Shown in pieces: positions 56,402 through 64,000 of a stretch of DNA of 64,000 nucleotides. The DNA is from Anniella stebbinsi (Eukaryota; Chordata; Lepidosauria; Squamata; Anniellidae). Numbering within the stretch: the first letter of the stretch is position 1; the number at the start of each line of letters is the position of its first letter. The notes under the pieces are model-generated. The model was not told where the DNA came from, made no database searches, and was given only the letters and a program-made list of their open reading frames with translations. The DNA lies in the NCBI GenBank assembly GCA_029215795.1, contig JARDYH010000002.1, forward strand, positions 15,369,001 to 15,433,000. Direction: 5' to 3'. The position numbers and the translations under genes are program-made.

Positions 56402-56937
56402 CCTACCTTTCTATCATTTATACTTTAAGGAGATAACACTGGTTAGAAACTCCATCATAAAAGAAACGAGCAAACCACTAATACAATCACAGAATTAGGT
56501 TTACAGGGCATGACTGCAATCCTGTGCCTAGTTCTCTGAGAGTAAGCTCTGCTAAATTCAGTTGTGCTTGCTCCTGACTGAATAAGTTCAACTCATAAAA
56601 CACACTGAGCTTTACAAAAGATCTTCAGCCAGCTGAAATGTGACTCTTAATAAGAAATGCAAACGATCTTGTGGAATTGTATTACCATTTAAAGTGAAGT
56701 AAAAAACCCATCAAAAAAAAGGGAAAGGAAAGGAAAGGAATTATCCAACTGCTGCTTGGTTATTCACATCTTCTGATTTCTTCTGTGCTAATTTGTCACA
56801 AACAAGAGTAAGACGTGCAAGCCTTGTTATCGCCTCTTTCACTTGCCAGAGCAAGGGAAATCCATCTGTCACTCTGGTGCTCCATTATATGGCACTCTGG
56901 TAGATGACAATCCTACACTGGGGGAGGAATTGTGGAG
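56400..56937. other. No feature recognised
   Basis: No repeat or gene recognised; a (GGAAA)n-like word near 56720-56740. Confidence 0.35.
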
Positions 56938-57290
56938 CTGTGCTGTCCCAAATTTATTTATGTGTTTGTTTTATTTCTATACTGCCCAATAGCTGAAGCT
57001 CTCTGAGTAGTTCACAAAAATGTAAAATATAAAATATGGAAGCTTAAAACCACAATATAAAACCACAATATAAAAGTACAAGCAGAATAAAATCGAACAG
57101 CAATGCAAAGATTTTAAATACTGGGAAAATAAAAAGGTCTTCACCTGGTGCCAGAAGGAGGACAGCATAGGCACCAGGCGAACCTCTCTAAGAAGCTCAT
57201 TCCACAGCCGGGGTGCCACAGCAGAAAAGGCCCTCCTCCTAGTAGCTCCCTATCTCACTTTCTTTGGCAGGGCCTCATGGAGACAAACCC
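56938..57290 (-). pseudogene. L2-type LINE ORF2 C-terminus and 3' end
   Basis: The minus-strand frame 56977-57219 begins MAPRLWNELLREVRLVPMLS and continues SFWHQVKTFLFSQYL; APxLWNxLP...SxFxxxLKTxLF is the well-known C-terminal motif of L2-type ORF2. The 3' part matches the copy at 23456-23865. The reading frame breaks after FLF. Confidence 0.75.
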
Positions 57291-57296
57291 CTGAAG

Positions 57297-57562
57297 ATCA
57301 TAGAATCATAGAATAGTAGACTTGGAAGGGGCCTATAAGGCTACCAAGTCCAACCCCCTGCTCAATGCAGGAATCCATCTTAAAGCATACCTGAAAGATG
57401 GCTGTCCAGCTGCATCTTGAAGGCCTCTACTGTGGGACAGCCCACAACCTCCCTAGATAATTGGTTTCATTGTCGTACTGCTCTAACAGTCAGGAAGCTT
57501 TTCCTGATGTCCACCTGGAATCTGGTTTCCTGTAACTTGAACCCATTATTCTGTGTCCTGCC
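57297..57562 (-). pseudogene. CR1 LINE 3'-end fragment
   Basis: The block starts gatcatagaatcatagaatag and carries cttggaaggggcctataagg, accaagtccaaccccctgc, tcaatgcaggaatccatc and gcatacctgaaagatgg, the same CR1 tail as at 15543. No coding region. Confidence 0.8.
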
Positions 57563-57794
57563 ATCACAAGACAATTTGTTGTTATTCATTTCTGCAGACT
57601 TGATAACAACCCCCTGAAGGCCTAAAAAAAAGAGGCTGAAACGTGTTGGGCTTTTGTACAATAATTTGTTCCTATAGCATCCTGAGACTCTTCACACTTT
57701 TTGTGTACATCTTGGATGGTCACCCACCTTGCACCCATTAAATAAATTGAGAAGATTGTCTTGCTCCATGAAACAGACACATTTGCTTTAACAT

Positions 57795-57930
57795 CACAGA
57801 ATCATAGGATCCTAGCGAGCTGGAAGTGGCCTATAAGGCCATCAAGTCCAACCTCCTGCTCAATGCAGGAATCCACCTTAAAGCACACCTGACATATGGC
57901 TGTCCAGCTGCCTCTTGAGTGCATTTAGCA
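57795..57930 (-). pseudogene. CR1 LINE 3'-end fragment
   Basis: A second, shorter copy of the same CR1 tail: agaatcataggatcctagc, tcaagtccaacctcctgc, aatgcaggaatccacc and gctgcctcttgag. About 136 bp. Confidence 0.75.
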
Positions 57931-57979
57931 AGAGTTACAACAGCTATGCATTTCTTTTTGAGAGGGTGTGACATTTTGC

Positions 57980-57981
<2 letters not shown>

Positions 57982-58021
<40 letters not shown>

Positions 58022-58027
58022 TACATA
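57982..58027 (+). repeat. (CA)n microsatellite
   Basis: About 18 CA units followed by (CATA)n. Confidence 0.9.
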
Positions 58028-58395
58028 CACTTTGAGTGGGTTATCAGCTTCTCTGATTCACACATTCATTTTCGTCACTTGATCCTGCCTTATCGAGTGA
58101 GGATGTATAAATGGGTCATCACAGAAAGAATTTTTAAATCACCTCATCCACAGTACTTTTCCAGGGATGTACAGGAAGTTCATTTCAATTCGCAAATCAC
58201 TTGAAAAATGTCCCGTCTGCAACAACAAACATGAACAGGAGCGCACGTTCTGCTGAAATTCCACCTGTTCCAAATGTTGCGTTTGCATTCGCAAAATATA
58301 CACTTTTTAAAATGTGCATTTTCAAGTTGTGCATTTTCATGTTTTAGTCAAAAAGAACAGAGGGGAAAAACAGGTCATAAAGAAGAATGGGAGAG

Positions 58396-58531
58396 GCAGA
58401 TCTACACTGCTGCTTTAAAGCGCTTTATAACAGTAGTGACAACTGTTGGGGCCCAGGACACACTCCAAACCAGTTGTCACTACAGTGATAAAGCGCTTTA
58501 AAGCGCTTTAAAACAGCAGTGTAGATCCTGC
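58396..58531. mobile_element. GGCAG-end palindromic MITE (H8)
   Basis: The ends ggcagatctacactgctgc and gcagcagtgtagatcctgcc are inverted, with tttaaagcgctttataac and aagcgctttaaagcgcttt in the interior. It is a TCTACAC-core family member. A duplication was not confirmed. Confidence 0.55.
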
Positions 58532-58533
58532 CC

Positions 58534-58716
58534 CAGTGGAGGCTGGTCGTTCCGATGTCAGTGGGGTGGTGAATCCGCTCCAGGTTTCATTCAGAACTTT
58601 AAAGGAGCTATCCAAGGTGAGGAAGCACCTTGGATCGCTCCTTTAGAGTTCTGACTGGCTCTGAAATCTGGAATGGATTCACTGCTTCACTGACATCAGA
58701 GCTACCAGCCTCTACC
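58534..58716. mobile_element. hAT-type palindromic MITE with CAGTGGAGGCTGG end
   Basis: The left end reads CAGTGGAGGCTGGTCG and the right end AGCTACCAGCCTCTACCG. The interior is a foldback with gaactttaaaggagctatcc and its inverted partner ctttagagttctgactgg. The CAGTGG start and short size fit a hAT MITE; 8-bp duplications were not matched because it abuts another element. Confidence 0.55.
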
Positions 58717-58850
58717 GGAGAAAGGTAAAACAAGCTTTGAAGTAAAGTTCAGGGGATTTCAGTGAGCTCAAGCATCACTGCTTCTCACCATCCCAATCAG
58801 ATCACATATTCAATTTTCAGCCATCAGTTATAGAATAATTAAGAAACCAG

Positions 58851-59396
58851 GGGCCTTTCTACACCTAAGGGCCTAGCGGAAGGGAGGGGGAGGACCATGG
58901 TCTTATCTGCTTCCGCGATCCTTCCCCAGCTTTTATACCCCCGCATGACATCCCAGAAGAGAAGAGGGACATCGCGGGTGCCATTTATTAATTTTTTTAG
59001 AAGAGGAGCCAGTCGCGCAGCCCCAATCTGGTGAAAAAAATAAGTTTTAAAAAAAGAAATGCTAAATTCTGTGCCCAACCCCCCATCCCAGAGATGGCAA
59101 AATTGCTGCCCCCCAACCCCGAAGGGCATGGAACCTCTCCGAACAGCACCGTGCCCGTTTTGAAAGCCTCATTTACTCACAAGGAGGTGGAAGGAAGCCA
59201 GGATGGGCGCCCACACCCACATGGAGCTCTGGATCTTCCCGAGACGGGAGAAAAGTCAGGATAACCGAGGTCTCGGTTATCCTGGGGAAAGTCTCTGCCT
59301 GTCCCAGGTTGCCCCCGGGATCCCCTGTGCATCATATGGATGCACAGGGATGCTCCTGAGCTGATCCTGGGATAAATGGTTGTTGTAGACATGGCC
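58851..59396. mobile_element. GGCC-end MITE with GC-rich interior (G7)
   Basis: The left end reads gggcctttctacacctaagg and the right end ttgtagacatggcc. Interior words such as gcttccgcgatcc, gacatcgcgggtgcc, gatggcaaaattgctg and ccggggaaaagtcagg match G6 and G4. No clear flanking duplication was found. Confidence 0.55.
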
Positions 59397-60960
59397 CGTG
59401 TGTGTGTATAAACATGTGGGAACCAGCCCTTCATTCCAGCAACACCAAAAAGCTGAGCTTGCTGGATCACACCATCGTAACACCATTCTGGGCCTTTGAA
59501 AACAGCTTTGCAGCTTGCAGAGCACTTCGCAAATTAGCTTGTAGCAGCTTCAAATGACACATAAGGATCTTTATAAGCCTTGCAAACATACCATAGTAGA
59601 GTAGAACACTTTACAAGATTTCACAGACTATGTAAATGAAAAGAAGACACATCCGACCCAGAAGACTGAGGCAACCACATTGCTTTCCAAAGGCCAAGTT
59701 GTCAACTTCTTCAGTCCTCAGAAGAGAGATGTTCATGTTGTGCGATGTGAGGACTCTTCAACTGATCCAACATAAAATATGGGAATAGCAGCCTTTTAAT
59801 TCTAGAAATTTCTCAGATAATAGTACCATTGAATGGAGCCCCCTAAACTGCAGTTTACCTAACATAATTCAGCCAGGCCTACTAATGTTTAAATCAGGTA
59901 TTTGTGTCATTTTTACTGCTGTCTTAAGTTTTGTGAGTTTGTTGTTGTTTCTGGAAGAGAGACTTAGTTCACCAGGCAGCACCTGTAAATTTAACTCATA
60001 AAACCTTATCTGAGGATGGATCCCGTGTAATTTATGGCATTTTGTCACGTTCCTGGGACAGTTTTGGGTGCCCAGGAACAATTAATACACAATCACAACA
60101 TTGCAATGACGGCAACGTCCTTTGCATTATTAAAATTCATACCAATTCCCTGCGTTGCAGCTCATTTGGAGCCCTTGCAATGCATTGGATTAATAATCCA
60201 AGCATGCAAATTACAATTTATACGACAATTTCCTAAGGGGGGCTGTTACTGTCATTTTGGGTAAATAATACTCTTTTAAAATTGTACAAATAAACACGGG
60301 TTTTGCATAACAAACCGCAATAGCTCCAAAGGAGCCATTACCCTCATCAGCTAAACAATATGCATGTTTAAAATGTGTCTGGATGCATTTTTAATGGTTT
60401 CTGGGTTTTTTTGCTTTTCCAAAAGGCACTGTAATGGCTCTTGTGAAGCTGTGATGGTTTATTGCATCAATTTCCTGACATGTGTGAGATGGTGGCCTTG
60501 TTTTCCCCTGGAATAAAAGCAAATGTTTGTGTTTGCACACGTCCACAAGCCTGCATTCAGAATTTATTTGAATGTATATCCCTGACCTAATCATCAAAAG
60601 AACATAAAGAAAGGATCGGCATTAAGTTGCTTCCTTTTTCTACTCTGTATTCCACTGTGCTTTTTTTTGAACGTGTCGTTTGGCCCATGATATTTGAGAA
60701 CAATGGTGTTAGATTTAATCCCTCCAATGGCAATATGCATGTGAATTTACTCTGGCCTGCTAATGTTTATAAGGTTCAAAACAGACCTTATTTTAAATAC
60801 ATGCTTAGCAGCAATGTCCTTTATTTTTCTTGTCTTTTTTTCTTTCTGTTTGTACTCTAGAGTAGGCACAGGACCTCTGATATGGATCAGGACCCTAGTG
60901 TGGCAGGTAGGAGGGGTTTTTAAGATCCAGATTGGCCTCTGCATCTACTCTTGAATACAA
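59397..60960. other. No gene recognised
   Basis: No repeat family was recognised over 1.5 kb; AT-rich with no convincing open frames. Confidence 0.35.
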
Positions 60961-60965
60961 ATGAA

Positions 60966-61276
60966 AAGACAATTTATGGAAAGGAGGACAGGGCTCCTAT
61001 ATCTTTAACAGCTGTTTAGAAAAGGGAATTTCAGCAGGCGTCATTTGTATGCATACAGCACTCAGTGAAATTCCCACTTCATCACAATAGTTAAAGCTGC
61101 AGGAGCCATGCCCTCTTTTGTATCTGGTCACTCTAGTATGGCTCCTGCAGCTTTAACTGTTGTGATGAAGAGGGAATTTCACCAGGTGCTGCATGCATAT
61201 GACACCGGCTGAAATTCCCTTTTCTACACAGCTGTTAAAGATACAGGAGTCCTGTCCTCCTTTCCATATGGTCACC
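60966..61276. mobile_element. hAT-type MITE, TAGGGTGACC family, copy T7 (damaged left end)
   Basis: The interior follows the family from tatggaaaggaggacagggc to catatggtcaccc. The left terminal TAGGGTGACCA is replaced by gacaattta-like sequence, so the left end is damaged. Frames on both strands (61193-61402 and others) are shadows. Confidence 0.65.
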
Positions 61277-61427
61277 CCACTTGTGGGGATAGCCGTCCCT
61301 CTTCACCCACAGATCTCCCTCTTTCAAGGTAGAGAGAGAGAGATCCAATTTATCCTACGGTCCCTGAGGTGCTCTCCCAGGGGCCATGGGACTACACCCT
61401 AAATCTAGTAATAAAGGACACTCTTAC

Positions 61428-62090
61428 TAGGGATGTGTATCATATCGTTAAAATGTACGATAATGATACCATAAGATCGTTATCGTGCATGTGTTTAACG
61501 ATGGCGATACGATAGAAAAACCTACGATAATCATCGGAGACGATAATCTTTGGGCGGATTTATCGTTTTATCGGACTGCCATATAAATATACCTATAACT
61601 TCTGTATTTTAAAAGTTAGAGGCTTGAAACTTGGTCACAGTGCTTATGGGGTTTGCCTAAGTATGTATATGAAATTTGAGATCGATCCCTCCAACCCTCA
61701 ATTTCATATGAATTTTTTAAAGATTGTTTCCGTTCTGACAGGTCTGAATGAACGCACGTGGCAAGCTGTCATTCTGATCTGTCAGAACTGAAACGATCTT
61801 TAATAAATTCATATAAAATCGAGGGTTGGAGGGATCGATCTCAAATTTCATACACATACTTAGGCATACCCCATAAGCACTGTGACCAAGTTTCAAGCCT
61901 CTAACTTTTAAAATACAGAAGTTATAGGCATTTTTTTCTTTAAAAATAGGGCTGCAAAAATATCATTTTTTCACGATAATTATCATGAAGACGATACGGT
62001 TCACCTATGATATGAATGAAAACGATAATTTTTTTGGTCCAAAATGACGATAACGATAAACGATGATATTTTTTGGCGTGCACACCCCTA
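61428..62090. mobile_element. hAT-type foldback element (copy 4)
   Basis: The element starts TAGGGATGTGTATCATATCG and ends GCGTGCACACCCCTA, with exact 8-bp duplications actcttac at 61420-61427 and 62091-62098. It is 663 bp. Subterminal CGATAA words and a foldback core (ttgaaacttggtcacagtgc and its inverse, centre near 61755) match the copy at 27214. It lacks any transposase. Confidence 0.9.
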
Positions 62091-62330
62091 ACTCTTACCA
62101 AACCTAGAACTAATTAGGACTTTGCCTTGTGTTAAGGGTCACATTACCCAGAGACATGTGTGGGTAAAGAAGCCTTGGAGATGCTTACTTTGAAAATATA
62201 AAAAATATTTATCATATAACTTTGTGGCTCCCACCAGTTTTTTTAAAATTTATCATTGTGTTAATGATTTTTATATGTATTTTAATTATGTAAATGTGTC
62301 TGTGAAGTCTTTTTAAAAACTAAATAATAC

Positions 62331-62365
62331 TTCTCTCTCTCTCTCTTTCTATTTCTCTCTCTCAG
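62331..62365 (+). promoter_or_regulatory. Possible splice acceptor (polypyrimidine tract)
   Basis: A long C/T tract from about 62331 ends in ctctctcag at 62365, an acceptor-like word. A donor-like aaggtaagc follows at 62511. The tract is partly a (CT)n microsatellite, so it could be chance. Confidence 0.3.
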
Positions 62366-62511
62366 GTGGTTTGAAGAAGTTGGGGAGAAAGGGATGTCTG
62401 AAAGCCGTTTTTGTTTCAAGCTTGAATAGCTGCCTCAAAGATTAAGATTTGGAGGCAGCGTGTGGCCCTGATTATGCTGGCATTATTCTGTGCCTTCCCT
62501 CAAATATCAAG
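62366..62511 (+). other. Possible non-coding exon (146 bp)
   Basis: The segment is bounded by an acceptor-like tract ending at 62365 and a donor-like word (caag|gtaagc) after 62511. It is not open in any frame, with a stop after 20 codons in one frame and another after 26 in the next. If real, it would be a non-coding or untranslated exon. The evidence is only the splice-like words. Confidence 0.25.
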
Positions 62512-62515
62512 GTAA

Positions 62516-63600
62516 GCAGGCAAGAGAACAGTTTAAGGCCATTACTCTTCCAAACAAAAAACCTAGCCTTCCCTTCAACCGCCGGCGCATTAAAAAATTA
62601 ACACGTACATCAGGAGTCTATTCTAAATGAAAATTAATGTTCTCTTTGACCCAGTCCCCATCATTCACCTGGAACACAAAAGAACATCATTTTATGCTGA
62701 AGAAATATTTCCTCCCTTTGGAATTTAAACAGCATTAACTCAATGTTTCCAGTTACGGAAAACTAACGGAGGAGAAAGGGGTGGAGAAGAGATAGAAAGA
62801 AATAAGGGAGTGTTTATCATGCAACAATATTTTAGATTAGATTTAAAGCTACAGGCCTCTTATTATTTCTACTCCTCTGCCAGAAAATTGTAAAAAAGAA
62901 AAGCAAAGAAAGAGTATGCAGTGCATGGGTAGATTCTTCAAAGGGGAGGGATGTAAATCAGTTGTGTAGAGACAGGTAAGGATTTACAGGTGTGAAGTTG
63001 TAACAGAAATTCAGGCTGGTGAGAGATTAAAACATAGCTGTAGAATCAAAATCCAGTCTGCATTAAACCTGAGCTAAATTTGCCACTAATGAGATGGAAC
63101 TGCGCAAAACCCTTGAGATCCGCCTGGTGGCGAGAGTTAGCGACGTGGCAAGGGATCAACTCCATGGTTTCTCACCTCCCCATTAGAAGGTGTTGTAAAT
63201 GCATTTCCCAAGCCACGGTGCTAAGTGGAATGATTACATTATTCATTTATACTAATTTCCTGTTCAATAATGATCCAGCTGATTAGGAGCTTGTCATGCA
63301 AAAAAGCCAGAAATTAGAGTAACTCATTACAGAATGAAGAACTTGGCATCATCACCAACTTAACACTCCACGCTGACGGAGGGCCCCCTTGTGACATTAA
63401 CTGCTGCAACCTGGCTCCATCCCACAAGGTTTGGTGACATCTGAAGTCCACCCCATGGTACGTGCTCATACAGACGTAAAGGCCCTACTGGATTATATCA
63501 AAAATTCATCTGATTGGCATCATCTTCCCAACTACATCCATCCAGATGTTTACAGGAGGAAAGTTGGCAAGAAGGCATTAGGCCTCTCCACTCTGCCTCC
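62516..63600. other. No gene recognised
   Basis: No repeat or domain recognised. The (CA)-rich words at about 63605-63630 border the next element. Confidence 0.35.
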
Positions 63601-63638
63601 CCCCGCCTACACACACATACACACACACAACTATTTAT

Positions 63639-64000
63639 TAGGGATGTGCACTGGATCGGACCCGATCCACGATCCGAGTCCGGTCCAGTGGGAAATCGGA
63701 TAAATTATCCGATTTCCGATCCCGCAGCTGGATCGGCCGATCCAATCCGAACCGGTCCGAAAAAGCTCCGAACCGGTTCGGCGGATCGGCGGATCGGCGG
63801 GCGCCCACTGGCGCCCACCGCCGCTTCCATTGGCGGGCGCCAGCGGGCGCCCGCCAATGAAAGTGGACAGCGGGGGGGGGGAGGAGGGGGGCACTTACCT
63901 TCTCGGCCCGGTGGCTCCCGTCCGGCGCCGGCGCCTACTACTACTAGCAGGCTCCGCGGCCTGCTCTAGGGTGGCGCGCCGGGTGATGTCATCACCCGGC
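63639..64000 (+). mobile_element. hAT-type element, left part (copy 5)
   Basis: The left end reads TAGGGATGTGCACTGGATCGG at 63639, after ctatttat (63631-63638), the expected left target duplication. TCGGA-type words follow (63650-63790), as at 30560. At 63900-64000 the interior changes to a GC-rich module, with gcaggctccgcggcctgct and gcgccgggtgatgtcatcacc, shared with the 41205-41400 region. The right end lies beyond the window. Confidence 0.8.

Overview
The window looks like non-coding, repeat-dense nuclear DNA from a squamate reptile, most likely a lizard. The clues are old CR1 and L2 LINE fragments, tRNA-derived SINE fragments with the typical reptile end (a Ser/Tyr-rich 'GGTCTGAxTCAGTATAxGGCAGC'-like tail in pieces), many small palindromic DNA transposons, and (CA)n, (TC)n and (ATT)n microsatellites. 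The species call is an inference from repeat style. I find no intact host protein-coding gene, rRNA or tRNA gene. Almost every long open frame is a shadow of a repeat or of GC-rich DNA.

The main content is four groups of non-autonomous DNA transposons. (1) hAT-type foldback elements have ends TAGGGATGTGCAC / GTGCACATCCCTA and exact 8-bp target duplications. They lie at 27214-28161, 30560-33434, 61428-62090, 63639-end, plus a one-ended remnant at about 16570-16834. The 30560-33434 copy is a 2,875-bp near-perfect palindrome whose arms are higher-order tandem repeats. (2) A second hAT-type family (TAGGGTGACCA ends, 319-321 bp, 8-bp duplications) is a palindrome of palindromes. Copies are at 493, 22382, 33875 (partial), 37664, 38674, 55952 and 60966. 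(3) A large GC-rich hAT-type element at 40795-42481 carries palindromic modules and a 40-bp minisatellite. (4) Many elements share the terminal core TCTACAC with 3-bp duplications (GAGCC, GGCCAG and GGCCC subgroups).

Layout: 1-6.6 kb has DNA transposons and CR1 3' ends. 6.9-15.4 kb has GC-rich GGCCC elements, microsatellites and a 669-bp GAGCC element with an 83-bp tandem repeat. 15.5-17.8 kb has an inverted CR1 pair and another LINE tail. 19.0-19.7 kb has a minus-strand LINE endonuclease fragment joined to a FAM102A/EEIG1-like NT-C2 fragment. 27.0-28.4 kb is a three-level nest. 30.5-33.4 kb is the giant palindrome. 37.6-38.5 kb and 40.8-42.5 kb each hold a solo LTR inside a DNA transposon. 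47.3-48.4 kb is a second three-level nest. 55.6-56.4 kb is an L2 LINE split by a hAT element. 61.4-64.0 kb has two more TAGGGATGTGCAC elements.

The long stretches between repeats (for example 20.1-21.6, 24-26, 28.8-30.5, 34.3-35.6, 45.4-47.1, 53.6-55.6 and 59.4-61 kb) show no recognisable feature. They could be intergenic or intronic; one splice-bounded 146-base segment at 62366-62511 is the only exon-like candidate I noted.
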